Notes: generated by a model from the sequence alone, not told the origin. A stretch of 44,744 nt of DNA from Chara braunii (GCA_003427395.1 BFEA01000007.1:5754588-5799331); one strand, 5' to 3'; shown: positions 28,723-41,130, counted from the first letter of the stretch. Program-made: numbers and translations.

Positions 28723-31700
28723 CTGAATATCATTGTAGCCGGTGAGATTAAGCCAACGGCGAGCCAAGTCCTTGTAAACGCACTACCTCGTTGTCAGTGC
28801 GAATATCCTTACAAGGGTATCCGCCCTGTTTTTTTGCAATTGACAGAAAATAGGTTTGGTTTAAAGTTTGGGTAGCGTTTGTGTCTGTTGTTTACGTTGA
28901 CTGAATGGTCGACTAGACCAAAGAGTGTGTGAGTGCACAAATTGAAGACGCACGTGATCTCTCTTCTTATTGATAATTGTAAAGCCGGCGTGGTCGCCGG
29001 ACAAGTTTTTTCTGATTAAACTAAGGGTTAAAAAAATAATTTTCTTTGATTGGTACGCTTGACCGTGACATGTGCGTGTGTGCGAAGAATAGGCCGTCGT
29101 GTGATAAGCACGAGGCTTGACAAACTTGGACTTTGTGGGTAACCAAGGCACAACCTTGGGACTTTTCAGTAGGTTCGCACGTGGCGAAGTACCGACTTAT
29201 ATAGGTGTCCGCTACTACTAGGCTCAACCTTGGGCCTAGCACTATTGGTTACAGTGTCGGACTTTCAATAGGGAGATTTAGGGATCGAGACTCGCGGACG
29301 ATGACGCAAGATCATCGGAGCGACACGAAGGAAACCAACGGGTTGAAGGCCTGACGAGACCCTCCCTATGGTTTTGCGGTCCACGGAGTTGTGCGTCGAA
29401 GACCGAGACAGTATTAGTGAGCCCCTCATTTTCCTTCCCCTCACCGTGCAATTTCTGTTTCGTAATAGTTATTCTACTTATTATTATTATTATTTTCCTT
29501 TGCTTCGTCGTTCCTCGACTCAAGCACAACACCTGATGTAGAGGTCAATCATGGCGTTCGAGGGCCTTGAGCGAGTGCCTCCTTTGTTTGGCCTACGGGT
29601 TCCTGCGTGCTTGGGATACTGACAAAATTTTCCTACCCTTCCCATCTTAAAATACAGACCGAGGGGGATTAACGTACATGCGAGTCGGCGGATAAATAAC
29701 CCACGAGCCGGAAGGGACTTGAGTGCCGAAGACTTTTGTGGGAGCACTGTCAAACCCCGCAACCTATCATGGGAAGCTTAAGCATTGGCATGCCTAGTGA
29801 GGCCCAAGGAAAGCGGGCTGCGTCTGGGCGAAACGGCCAGATCACTTTGAAGGAGTTTGCACCGATACCCCGCTCAGACTGCGCACATAGGATCTTTCTC
29901 CACTTTCGTCTTCAAAAGTTCTTATTTGAATTTTGCTACTACCATTAGGGTCTGCGTCGGGACCCCCCTCACGTAGGCTTATGGCTTAGGCTTTGAAGCG
30001 GGCCCGCACCCTCCCACTCTTTGAGGAGCCAGAATAACTACGGCAGCCAGGTGTAGGCTGCACTTCTCAGCGGGTTCAAATAGTGATCTCCGGCCTGCTG
30101 CCTGTGTCAACTGAACACCCGTTGTGGTGTCTGGGCTAGTATACATCTCATGTCAACGGGGGAGGGGTGCTAGTGGAGAATTGCAGTGACACAAACGTGC
30201 AAAACGTCAGTCAAACTTGAGTATAGGGGCGAAAGACTATTCGAACCGACTACCTAGTGGCCCGTTCCGACATTTCCCCCCCTGTGGTGACCGGGTGCAA
30301 CCTTCACAGACGGAGAGGCCACAACAGTAATGACGTGCAAATCGCTCGTCGGATACGGGGTATAGGAGCGGAAAACTTACCAGACGTCTGATATCCTCCT
30401 TTGAAAGTTCCGAAGGATAATATGCTGCCTATCGCTACGAGGCGGGGACGATTAGCCACTCTACCTGGGCGTAGCGCTGGTTGGAGGCAGCGGGGACAAA
30501 GAGAGGAAAAACCGGAGAGACGGAGGCGAGCAAGAAGGAAGGGAGAAAATGAACCTGGACGTAGGCCGTGCCAGGTACGTACAACATTGAAGGTAGTAGA
30601 ATGTGGGTATGGTGGAAAGGAAATCGCATAGTTCACTCGATATTTCACAAAATCAAGTGGGTGAAAGCTCGAAGTGGGGATTTTTGAGGTAGGTGGACCC
30701 AAACCCGTTGTAAGTTTGAGTAACAGGCTAGTAGGAAGGAAGGTTAGAAGAAAAACGAGTGCGCCGGGATATGGAGGCACCGAGGAAGAAGAAGAAGGAA
30801 ACGGTCATATCGCAGTCATTTCTCAACAGATGCGAGGGAGGGAAGAACCTACATAGGGGTTTTAATCTTGGGCGAACCCGAATTCGAGATCAGTTTTAGT
30901 AGTACGTTAGTGAGTTAGGAGTTGGTAGAGAGAACGTGTCAGGATGTGGAGCTATGGTGGCATGCAGAAATGAGTTTTTATTAGTTATTCGATGAAAATG
31001 AGCGAAGGGAGATAGTGGATAGGGGTTTTCTCACAAGGCGATTTAAGTTGTTGTACTAGATTGAGGGGATAAGGGAGGAGTCTTGAGGTAGGATAGTAAT
31101 CGGTTGCGCGAAGATAGAGGGCGGAGAGCGGATACGTACTCTTCCACATTTTGGTGGAAGGTTCACTTTCGGGTTACCAATGTTGTTAACCGGTCGTGAC
31201 CTCCACTCCTGCTAGTCGTTGCGTGTCGGGATTGCGACTTATTTATCCAACGATTGTTATCATCCTCAAGTTTGGGTTGACTCCTCGGACTGTCTTCCGA
31301 TCGAAGAACTTCGCCTCGGTTCGATGAAACTCGACGTGGCAGATAGCGAGGGAACATCTGGTGAACAGAGGGCAGGGTACCGGCCGGGACGAGTGTCGTA
31401 GAGAGAGCGGGGGAGTTGAGGACTCACTTGCCTGATTGAGAGTGGCCGCATCACCCTCCATGTGGATCAGCCCGTTGTAGGCGTAGTCAAAACGGACGTG
31501 GGGCTGGTCGGTGTATCTTCCCTTGTTCTGGCGGAGGGTCCATTTTCATCTCTGCACAACACGCGAGTGGTGCGGTCTGGTCCGTTGCTGCGATATGTAA
31601 CTCGTCATCGCATGGTCGTAGCAACGTCCTTCTCTCAAACCACAGTAGTCGAAAAAGTGGTCTTCATCGTCGTATTCATCTGCATTTGCCCGCAACGTGC

Positions 31701-31915
31701 AGTTGAAGCTAGTTTCAAAATGGGAGTTCCGTTTGGCTTAGCAGTAGAGGCAAGTGTATGCCCTCGTTTGACATTTGAGCCGCTACTTGGGCCTTTTATT
31801 GAGGTCACATTAACATATTCTTGCCTGTCGGGATAACTCCGACTGTCGAGCTCCTTGTATGTTGAACGAAGGCCTTGCACTATTTATGGCCAATGTGCAC
31901 GGGCACTTCGTTGCT

Positions 31916-32085
31916 GAGTACAGGACTACTGACTGCTGCTCTAGCAAAGGCTCAGGACTGAAGCCACGAAGGCCACTAGTTATCAGTCGCTGTTGTGGTT
32001 GAGTACAGGACTACTGGCTGCTGCTGTAGCAAAGGCTCAAGACGGAAGCCACGAAGGCCACTAGTTATCAGTCGCTGTTGTGACA
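31916..32085. repeat. 85-bp tandem duplication at the LINE 3' end
   Basis: Two units, 31916-32000 and 32001-32085, each beginning GAGTACAGGACTACTG and ending CAGTCGCTGTTGTG, with about six differences. Because the LINE is on the minus strand, this lies in or just after its 3' untranslated region. Confidence 0.85.
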
Positions 32086-32187
32086 GCGGTGCTGTGCGGA
32101 TCGCTGCTGGCTGTCTTCTACGACAATGTTTTTTTGTCCTGTTTAGAAGAGGTTGCGTTTGCGCGAGAGTTATTACGGCCTCTCGCG

Positions 32188-33501
32188 CTATTTTGTCAGT
32201 GAAGTGTGTTTGTCTTTCCATAATGCTAGCCTTTCCAATGGAGGTTTGGATATCCATTCATTGTTAGTTGATGGTCTGTCGTTTGCTGTCAAGGAGACTC
32301 CCAAAACTCTAATTGGGGCCTCCAAGGGTGTCCACTTAACCCTTGGCTGCTCCGCAGGTCTTACTCCTTGATGGTGGATCCACCATCCAAGAGTTTTATT
32401 TCCCCAGTTAATTCTCATGTCGGATAGGGTACAAAATCTGTCCATCATGTGCTGGACCTCTTCCATAGATTCTCGGGTTGCGTCTACCATTAGAGTGAGG
32501 TCATCAACAAACATTGAGCAAACCGGAATGACTTCTTTGGGGATCGAGGACACTTGTATTATTTAGATATCTTTGTGGGTTCTTAAATTTGCCGCAAGCG
32601 CCTCCATAACTATAACAAAAAGAAATGGGGCCAGCATGTCTCCTTGTCTCACAGACCTTTGCAGATTGATCGGTGGCGCCAGGTTGTCGTTGACCATGAC
32701 TCTAGTTGTCACATTTTTATGCAGGATTTCCACCCAATGTTTAAAGTGTGGTCCAAAGTTGAGTTTTTCCAGACATTTGTCTCGGAACGTCCAGTCCACG
32801 TGGTCATAGGCCTTTTCAAAATCGATGAAGATGATTGCAGCGTTCGTTTTAGATTGCCTTGTTAACTTGATCACCTCATTGATTAGAAGGATATTGTCCT
32901 GGATGTTCCTTCCTTCGATAAAACCAGTTTGGTCTGGGTGGATGATATCTCTCATAACCCTGGTCATCTGATTTGCCACAGCTTTCGCCACCATCTTGTA
33001 GACCGTTGTAAGGAGTGTGATCGGTCTGTAGTTCCTTATATTCGTTATGACCCTTTTTTTATATAGAAATGTTAGGACCCCTTGACCTACGAATTCCCCG
33101 GTTCGGCCCGTCTCCCACACCGCCCGAAAGAAATTCGTCAAGTCTTGCGAGATATTAGCCCACATTACCTCCTAGAATTCTTTCGGCAGTCCATCAATGC
33201 CCAGGGTTTTGTCTTCTTCCATGAGCATCAGTGCTGTCTATATTTTTTCTTTGGTGAGAGGTTTTTCTAGGAGTTCCTTTTGTTGGTGTGTTAGTGCTCT
33301 GGTGAGGGGGCACAAGAACTCGTCAATTTCCTTCAGTCGCTGTGTTTCTGGCCGGATCCCACACTCAGATGTAAACAGTTGTTGGTAGAAGTCCCTTGCT
33401 ATTTTTGTGCAGGCCGTTGTTGAAGTAATCAGCGGACCTTGGTGGACATTAGGGTCATCCAGGGCTTCTATAGTTGATCGTCCAAGTTTTGTTCTGGCCA
33501 T
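32188..33501 (-). pseudogene. Reverse transcriptase of LINE ORF2
   Basis: Pieces 33501-33238, 33165-32563 and 32553-32188 share one register with the upstream endonuclease tail and are separated only by stops. Motifs are VLTFLYKKR, NIRNYRPITLLTTVYKMVAK, AIIFIDFEKAYDHVDW (first catalytic Asp), VRQGDMLAPFLFVIVMEALA and CSMFVDDLTLMVDA (the F-x-D-D box, near 32498-32512). The order and the NYRPITLL sequence are typical of L1 and related LINEs. It performs target-primed reverse transcription in the family. The C-terminal domain beyond 32188 is not recognised. Confidence 0.9.
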
Positions 33502-33576
33502 TGCGAAGAATCTCGTGTCTATAGCTCTTTCTATATTGTGCTTATGAAGTTTTCCTCGAATCCTAATGCCTTGCCA

Positions 33577-34752
33577 TCAGTGTTCCATGTTTTCCAGGAT
33601 TCGAGTTTCCAATGTCTGGATCTCGTTGGCCAATTCTATTAGCCGTGTGGTATCGATCGTATCGTCTTCTTGGCGTTGGAGGTGTTCCAATCGGTGTTGG
33701 AGGTCGACCTCCTCTGCGTAGCGTTGCGCTGCGAGGAGTTTTGAGTACTCATTGCACTTGCGGCCCAGAAAAACCAGGCCATTGTTGAACCATAGTATGT
33801 TGTCCTGTATCTGATCCCTTTGCTGGCGCCAGAAGACCCAGACTTCTTTCAGGTAGGTTTGAAAACGGTCTATAGTCAGCAATGATGTGTTAAGTTTACA
33901 GAACCCCCTCCCTTGGTCCGACTTCTTCCAAAATGAAAAGATGGCAAGACACATTGCATGGTCCAGGCCGGGGTGGGGGCTACGGGGGAATATTTCTACA
34001 ATTTGCAGAGCCCCTTGCATCACTTCCGAGATTAAGATTAGATCTATGCGTGATTTAGATAACTTCTCCGTCTGACTCTTGTGAAAACATGTAAACTTGT
34101 GTGTGGTAGGGAATGTCTGCCTGTATGTGTCGATGAGGTGGAGGGTTTGGGTCAGATCTGCCATGATTCTCTCATCATTCTCCAAAAGGACAGGGTGATG
34201 GAATCCTCCATTGATCCAGCCATCGGTCGGGGGCAACATTAAAGTCCCCTGCTAGAATCACCGGAATGTCTGTCAGGAGTTTTGTTTTTAATGCTTCGAC
34301 GAAGGTTTGTCGTTCCTTGGGGTCATTTGGGCCATAGACATTCAATCCGGCATGGCGAGTATGTATACCCATCTCCCATTCTCTCGATCTGCCTCCCAGT
34401 TGAGCATTTATACTCTCGATCCTAGGGGCACCATATGGCCACTCCTCCACTGCCTGGTTTTGGGGTGTGGGCACGGTATGCCTGGTATGGCCAGATTTCG
34501 TTATGCACATGGTTGTGTTCGGGGCTGTCTGCCATGTGGGTTTCCTGTAGACATATCACATCCAGCCAGTTTCCTCCCTTCCACCCCTCTCAAAAGTTTC
34601 ATGATTGCCCATCGCTTAGCCTGCTTTGCAGATGCTAATCCATTGACATTCAACGAGCGCAGGTCCAGGTCAGTTATCCTCTTACCAAGTTTCCATTGTT
34701 TGTCCTTATTGTATAGTGTATCTATCACATTTATTTCCTTCATCATTTCCAT
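33577..34752 (-). pseudogene. Endonuclease domain and linker of LINE ORF2
   Basis: The first piece (34752-34501) has LDLRSLNVNGLASAKQAKRW, the start of the exonuclease-endonuclease-phosphatase fold. The equivalent of the LQETH motif is in another frame near 34550. 34510-34175 contains HAGLNVYGPND and IPVILAGDFNVAP (catalytic Asp and Asn). 34239-33577 contains KSRIDLILIS and HPGLDHAMCLAIF (the S-R-I-D and D-H boxes). It nicks target DNA to prime reverse transcription. A frame change near 34240 and earlier shifts make it non-functional. The tail, rich in Gln and Arg, leads into the RT. Confidence 0.87.
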
Positions 34753-34792
34753 TCACCGTTCCTTGGGAGATTTTCCTACATATATATATTTT

Positions 34793-37700
34793 TTATAGCG
34801 GCAGCCATATCTCTTTGTCCAGCAGGCCACCGCTCTGCAGGGTTCCATTTAGTACTAACTTTGTTAAGATAGATCTAGCATCAGCTTCTGACCAAGGGTC
34901 ACCGACTTTAATCTTAAGTAGTTGCAAACCCATCAGCGACTCCTGGTTAAACCAACGGAGACCTTCCCCGTTAACCTGGTCATATCTAAGGTAAATATCA
35001 TTGGCTGATAATCTGTGTTCGCCATATGAGATCACCAAAGAGGAGGAGACACCCTATGGGAGCTAGTCCTAGATCATCTGGGTTATGTCCGATTTTAAGA
35101 GAGTTGGACCACCTCCCCATGCTGTGAGAGAGAGGAGAAAGGCAAATCGACCTTTGACCGTGATTTCCCTGTGTGCTGCCCCCGGGGGTACTGAAAGACC
35201 CACCTCCCAAGCACCGTCTTTGCGTCTGACCGGTACCAGCACCAACCCTTTATCCAGTGACGTCACCTTTCCTTCTTTGTTCAGAATGTGCCGGATTTTT
35301 TGACACTAACTTATGAGGTCCTGGTCTGGGGGTTTTGGACGGGGGGGCTTCTGTGTCTGTTCCAGTCCCTGTTGTACGACCGCTTCTGGCTTCAAGGCGG
35401 CCAGTGCCAGACATAGACCTTCCTCTTCCTTCTCCGGCATGTGCAATGGTTCATTCTCCGCCTTTCCAGTGGGTTCCTCCTGTTCTATTATTCGGTGGTC
35501 TCCTTCCTCCCTCCCCCCCCTCACTGAGCCCCCCTCGCTGCCCTTCCTTCTTCCCTCCTTCCCCACTCTGTCCCTTCCTCCGTCGTCCTTCCCCTCTTAG
35601 TGCCCTGACCTTCCTCTTTCTTCTCTGGCATGATCACTGGCTCATTCTCCGCCTTTCCAGTGGGTTCCTCATGTTCTGTTCTCCGGCGGTCTCCTTTCTC
35701 CCTCCTCCCCTTTGCCGTTCTTCCTTCCTCCCTCCCTCCCCACTCTGTTCCTTCCTTCGCCGTTCTTCCCCTCTCTGTGCCCTCCTCCACCGTCTTCTTC
35801 CTTTTTTCCTGTTTTTCCACCTCTCCTCCTTTGTCGATCTTTTTTTTCTTTTCTTTTTTCGGATTCCTCTTCTGCCTTTTCCTCCTCCCCCCTTTCCCCG
35901 TTCTCCTCCTCCTCTCCTTGGTGAAGCTTTTGTGTTTCTGCGTTGCTTCTTTCCTTGTGAGCCACCATTTCGGACACGGGGGGATCTATGTCCCTTCCCC
36001 CAATTGGTGAGGTCTCAGTTTGTCCTTCAAGGTTTTCCTTCCCCTTTACCATGGCCCGGCTGTCGCCTTCCTTTTTCGAGGCGGTACCGGTCTCAGATGG
36101 TTAGAAACGGTCTATCACAATAGTGAGGAGTTTTTGGCAGATTTCTTGCCAGTCCACTCCTTGTGGCAGTCCATTTAACAAGGCTGTTTGGAGACTCTCA
36201 CTATTTTCGAGAAGGGGGATAAGAGCCCTGTACGTATCATCCCAAAACTCTTCATTTTTGTCTCCATATTTGATTTGCAGATTTTTCATTAGCCAGTCCA
36301 CCAATTGCATCAATCTGTCTATCTGGTTGTTGGTTGTTGTGGCATCTTCGGCATTGTCCTGTGTAGTCTGTTCCTCCCTATTTTCAACTGCATCTTCCAT
36401 CTCCACTTCCGGGGGAATAGGAGGGGGGGGAGCTCCCGGGATGACTTCCACCTCCATCGGAGCGATTCCGAATGCTTTCTCGAACACGTCCACCTTTTCT
36501 AGCACATCCACCTTCTCGTTATTGTTCCTTTGCGGCGGGTTATCCTTTATCCTGAGTGTGCCCCCCTGTTGTAGTGCCTTCCTTTTAAGCTCTTGCCATT
36601 GCTTGGTAATCCCTCCCTCTCTCAGACTGCAACGCCGACCTCCCGTTGGCAGGAAGTCCCCCGCCGCTGGTCCTACTGTTGCATGTTTTTGCCTCTTTTG
36701 GGTACCTCCTTGTTGCATCTGAGACTGTGCTGATTGTTTATTCTGTGAGGGGGTTATAACACCCCCTGGCCGGGGAGCCAGCTCCCCTGCTCTCGGGGGT
36801 CCTGTCGGGTGCACCATTCTTGATACTATATTTGTTGCTACTGCCAGCTCCCCTGCTCCTGGGGGTCATGTAGGGTGTACCATTCCTGATACTTTATCTG
36901 TTGCTTCCTGCAGGGGGGTCCAATCATTCGGTGGTTTGGTGGCCCTTCATTGGTCTCCCCTACCCTCCCACGTCCACCCTTTAGTCTGTCCCTTTTGATC
37001 TAGGTCTTCCAAATACACCCAGCCGTTGTGACCTGGATCGATCGTATACCATCTGTTCGGTCTGCGGTGGTCCCGACGTAGCCTACCTGCCATTGGGCGT
37101 CTGGTATTTGGATGCATCAGACATACCGATTATGTGCATAGGTGACTGTACGCTCTGCACTTGAAGCACCAAGGCCTAAATTTGTGCGCTGTGTGGATTT
37201 GGTAGATTTTCCCTCCCATCTTAAACGGGATGATATCATCCATAGAAAATGGATGGTCTCTGAGGAGATCCATGACTGACATTACGTAGTCGTCCCTCTT
37301 TGCTACGTATGATGGAAGCGAGTCTATGAAGTCTACTATCGTGTACTGCTGTCCCAGACCATGGATGAAAGTGGCCTGCACCTCACTGGGATATGCCTTA
37401 GTTCAACCCAAAAATAGTCTTTCATCATTTGTTCCCTTTTTTCCTTGGGGGTAAGCTTTTTGGGTTGCCATGGATATATATGAACCTCCGATCTCTCCCA
37501 TTGGAGTTTCTTCCAGCTGTCCATCCGTTGCTTATCCTGGGTGAACAGACTCAAGATTGTGAAGACGGTTGATGAGAGTGGCTATATAAGGAAAAATTCC
37601 TAGACAGCCTTCGGGCTGCCTTTCATTTCTTCTAATATTTTGCATATCCATCTTATTTTATCATTCACCGATTTTTGTGCCACTTCTCCGTGGAACAACC

Positions 37701-37800
37701 AGTTATTGGCGTGCTTTGTGTATACCCGGTCCCTTGTCTCCAGTTTTTCGGCCGGTTATATTCTTATTATGGTCTTCCTCCCCGCCTGATCAACCACTTG
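34793..37800 (-). pseudogene. ORF1 of the LINE, with zinc-knuckle-like segment and low-complexity tail
   Basis: Plant L1 ORF1 proteins bind element RNA. Near 37740-37620 the minus strand reads WLFHGEVAQKSVNDKIRWIC; at 37554-37336 VHIYPWQPKKLTPKEK and FWVELRHIPV, resembling the N-terminal domain of plant L1 ORF1 (DUF4283 type). 37381-37130 follows with FIHGLGQQYTIVDFIDSLPS and FRPWCFKCRAYSHLC, a knuckle-like C-x2-C-x4-H with altered end spacing. 36817-36101 is a 238-codon frame with a Gln/Pro-rich start and an acidic middle. 36052-35306 is a Glu/Lys/Arg/Gly-rich region containing a 191-bp duplication. The last frame, 35038-34793, ends just before ORF2. It is split over several registers. Confidence 0.7.
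35400..35790. repeat. About 191-bp internal duplication in LINE ORF1
   Basis: TCATTCTCCGCCTTTCCAGT and its surroundings recur 191 bases apart (35451 and 35642). On the minus strand both units encode EEPTGKAENEP followed by MPEK-EEG. 191 is not a multiple of three, so the two units are in different registers today. Confidence 0.8.
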
Positions 37801-39865
37801 GTTTTCCGAGGGTAGGAGAAAGAGCGTGAGGAAGTGCGCCCATGCAGATGACAGGTTCCTTAGGGGCACTCTCAGGTCCTCTGTCATATCTTATTGTGAG
37901 CCCGCTGTGCCCATGAGGGGTTCGCAACATCCCTCATCAACTGTTCATCTCCTCGGTTTTCCGGATTTGTTTTTTGGTTTATTACTTTCTTTTTTTTCTC
38001 TTCCTCAGTTAACATTTCGTCTTCCTCCTCGCCTTTCTCCATCATTTCCACTTATATTCCTTGCTCCCTTCTCACTCACATCTCCTGATCCTATCGGTGA
38101 TTGTCATCTTCCGCTTCTTTCCCTTTTTTCTTTTCCATTCCCCTCTTATGGTTATGCTGGGCAGGGTCATTTGTTACTATTCTTGTCGGGATTTCTTCAT
38201 TGTTCAGAGTCCCTGGTGTGTCACCTGCCGGGGCAGGGCAAATCACCTGAGTCACTGATGTTTTCCGATTCTTGAGCAATTCATATGGTTTTATGGATAG
38301 ATGGCGACTCAGGGTATGTCGCATGGCTCCCTGATAGAAAATGAGTGAATTCGTTCCTTTCGCTTTTCCATATTCCATTTCCATCAATCGTGTATGCGTT
38401 TCTCTTTTATACTTGCTTGGGGTTCCGGGACTATCCCGAGACAGAGGGAGAAAGACCCGATCAGGGTGAGATGGGCAGTGGAGGGGAGAGGGGGAACACG
38501 TGCCTGTTCTTCGTCGATCCTCCGTCGCTTAGTAGCACTTGCCTGTTTTCGGTCGTGCCGTCGTTTCTCCTTCGCCGCTCCTCTGCTTCGGTATTGTCGG
38601 GTGTCTATATCTGTTCTCCCTTTTTTACCGCATCTTGACCTTTATCGTTCCTCCGTCGTCATACACCTGTGTGCTTCGTCGTTGCCGTCCAGTTCCACCC
38701 TCCGCCAAAATTCCGTTCCTTATTTTCTTCGTTCTTCCTTCGCCGTTCGACCCTTTTCTCCTCCTCCCCCCCTTCCTTTCAATTACCCCCTGCCTCTCCA
38801 CCCTTTGCTTTTTGTCTTTCGCGGCGTCTTGTCGTTCCTTAGCTCTCTAGTCTTGGCCTTCCTTAGGTAACATTCCGTTTCCATGTCTTTCTCTTCGGTT
38901 TGGTCTTGACTTGTTCACCTTCGCCAGTTCAAGTACTCTCACGCACTTCGACTTCTTCAGAGGCTCACTCCACTTCGACTCCACTGACATCCACTACTTT
39001 CGATGCCTTTCCTTCCTAATGCCACGTGTCAAAAGTGCGGCAGCTATGGAATCCTGCGTGGAACCCCCTTGTCGAGGGTCAGACCCCGGTGCACGTCAGC
39101 CCTTGACGCTTCGAGGTCTAGCGCCAATGTCTCCCCGCGCGTGTGTTAAGCGCCGCTTAGACAACTATGAATCGAACAAAGAACAGTTCTAAACTATGTT
39201 GTCTGTCAGATGTTAATGGTTGTACATCTAACTAATCAAAATGAAAATAGAATCGTTTGTTGGGTCTGTTTGCAGAATGAAATCTTGCCCAAACTTATCA
39301 CCTGGAATCTACCCCTCCCTCAGTTCTTCATGAATGTCGCTTGTCGTCAACGCCCCTGAGCAATCCAGAACAGCGTGAGTGTCTGAAGGTGTACACACGG
39401 CCCACCCCTGTGCCCCGAGTCCTGCTGAGCTGGCCAGCCCTGCACCGTGTTTATCCTCGCGTGCAGCGAGCCTTCTGACCGATTGGATGATCAAGAGGCG
39501 TTTTTAAGGACGGCCCCCGAAGTCCTCAGGAATTATTCAACGTCACAAACAGGACGACGATCACAACCGATAAAAGGTTCCAGCCGGTACTTATTTATAG
39601 ACGTCCGGTCTCGTCTATCCCATAGGGCTGGCCTGCCCTTCAGAACCCCTCTACAGCGCAGCGAGCAAACAAAGGACAAAGCAGCAAAGCATGCGTGCTC
39701 TACTCCCTGTAGCGGACCCACCAGGTGTGGTGCTCCGCTAGTGACAGAGATGGAGATGGAGGAAGAAGGGGGAGCAAGATGGCACAACGCAGCTCCCCAC
39801 GCAAGACTCCAACGCACGTACTCCAAAATGTGCAAGTGAGGAATGAGACTGAAAACAGACAATGG
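37801..39865. other. Non-coding CT-rich region upstream of the LINE
   Basis: No gene recognised. 38.4-38.9 kb is markedly pyrimidine-rich and yields low-complexity frames. Part may be the LINE 5' untranslated region. 39.0-39.85 kb shows mixed composition and short unremarkable frames on both strands. Confidence 0.45.
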
Positions 39866-39935
39866 CTGGGGTATACCCCAGCGGACTGACGGGACTGGAC
39901 TGGAGTGGCTGGTAGCGACAGAGGTACCGGCCTGG
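39866..39935. repeat. GGGGTATACCCC plus TGGAC-rich repeat, copy 2
   Basis: The palindrome TGGGGTATACCCCA (39867-39880), GGACTGAC, a short TGGACTGGA array and then GAGGTACCGG match the order of 28615-28722, but with fewer pentamer units. Confidence 0.75.
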
Positions 39936-41130
39936 ACTGGCCTACCCCGAATATAACACAGGCCTGTGAGAACAGGCCAAGGGGTTGGTCTCACAGGCCA
40001 ACCCGAGGTCCGCTACACGATCCTCGGCCTGTGATGGATCGCCTAGATACAAACATGCTTCCGCCAAGAAGCGGAACTCTACCAAAGAAAAGAAAACCTG
40101 AGTAGTCTAGGATGCGGAGCAAGCTCCATGCTGAGTCCATGNGATGCAACCTANGATATAAAATGTCACAAAACAGCAATGTCACAGCTAACAGCCTAAA
40201 TGAAAGTAGGAGCAACTAACTAACATACATGTCCTAGGAAAGCAAAAAGTAGTGACAACTAGATCCTAGAATGTTGGAGGCACTAGCCTCAGTCTGGTAA
40301 CAACTGACTAGTGTATAAGTCCTAAGAACAACAAAAGCAGAACAACTAAATCCTAGAAACGTCGGAGGCAGTAGCCTCAGTCTGAGAGCAACAAAGCAAT
40401 CAACAAGACAACCATATNTNACATGAGAAGTGTGTCGCACACCAAAGGGTGGGATGGTCTCTGAGGGTGGCGAATGCAGCCTAGGGGTCGAAAACTCCTA
40501 AGGGCATCCACACATAGTGACAGGGNAAAACACATGTCATCAGGCTCAATGAGGGTAGGGATCTGGGAGCGAACAGAACCAATGACCCTAACAGATAGAC
40601 CATCAGGGCGGGTAATGCTCGACTAAGGGGTGGCCGCTATGGAGGGTTGACCATGCAAGGGAACAAGGGAGCCTGGTATACTGGGCGCACCTAGATGAAG
40701 CATGCGGGGCTGCCTAACTAGGACGTGAGGGCCGGCGAAGGGTAGAAAGATGATGGGTAAGGGAATCATGCAAACGACTCCTAAAGTGAGGGAAGTCGGA
40801 GCTAGATCCGTAAGATGGGAAGCCAGGGCAACGCTACGGTCCCGATGCCTATGCGTATACCAAGGGAGAGCCCAACTTAGAGGAACCCGGCTAAAGGGAG
40901 ACCATCATGCGACACATGCAGGGTACTGTACAGGGTAGAGTGGTAAGAGAGTGGCGACGTCTGAAGTAGGCAGAGCTGATCGTGATGAAGTCCATGAAGC
41001 TGCCGATGATGTCCACGATGAGAAGTCCGGAATGCCGTCGAGGAAGAGCCGCAGCGTCGACAAGTTGAAGTAGCAAAACTGATGTGGATGGAGTATTGAG
41101 AAGTCAAAGACGTGGGAAGGTAAGTCAGAG
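39936..41130. other. Non-coding region downstream of Ty3 element 3
   Basis: No gene recognised. It contains the 88-bp tandem repeat and several ambiguous bases (40142, 40154, 40418, 40420, 40526). It lies on the 3' side of Ty3 element 3, so part may be its 3' untranslated region or LTR. The other LTR is outside the window, so this cannot be tested here. Confidence 0.45.
40231..40406. repeat. 88-bp tandem repeat, two units
   Basis: Units at 40231-40318 and 40319-40406 start GTCCTA-GAA and share ATCCTAGAA, then GGAGGCA-TAGCCTCAGTCT. Within each unit GAGGCACTAGCCTC (or GAGGCAGTAGCCTC) forms a small hairpin. Confidence 0.8.

Larger units (their letters stand above)
26796..31915. other. Non-coding repeat-rich region without recognised genes
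   Basis: Over 5 kb in which I find no domain. Noted contents are a dispersed repeat copy at 27068-27120, a G12 run at 27847-27858 and a TGGAC-rich repeat at 28615-28722. Frames such as minus 30304-30780 and minus 31243-31461 have unremarkable composition and no recognisable motif. Decayed LTR or intron sequence is possible. Confidence 0.45.
31916..37800 (-). mobile_element. L1-type LINE retrotransposon, degenerate
   Basis: On the minus strand ORF1 (about 37800-34790) is followed by ORF2 with an apurinic/apyrimidinic-type endonuclease and a reverse transcriptase carrying a C-terminal FVDD box. The EN-RT order, with EN first, and the absence of protease or integrase identify a non-LTR element of the L1 group common in plants. 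Most interruptions are in-frame stops in ORF2, plus one shift near 34240. No clear poly(A) tail is visible at the low-coordinate end, so its 3' boundary is uncertain. Confidence 0.85.

Noticed and set aside
30230-30260. Minus-strand GGTTCGAAT resembling a tRNA T-loop
   Set aside because: The flanking bases do not form a T stem and no acceptor or anticodon arm is found.
30304-30780. 158-residue minus-strand frame with hydrophobic segments
   Set aside because: No recognisable motif, and it overlaps similar-quality frames on the other strand; kept as non-coding.
31243-31880. Minus-strand fragments near 31.2-31.9 kb as a host gene
   Set aside because: Short, in several frames and without a domain; support is too weak to call a gene.
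35335-36123. 262-residue plus-strand frame rich in Phe, Leu, Pro and Ser
   Set aside because: Antisense shadow of the Glu/Lys/Arg-rich part of LINE ORF1.
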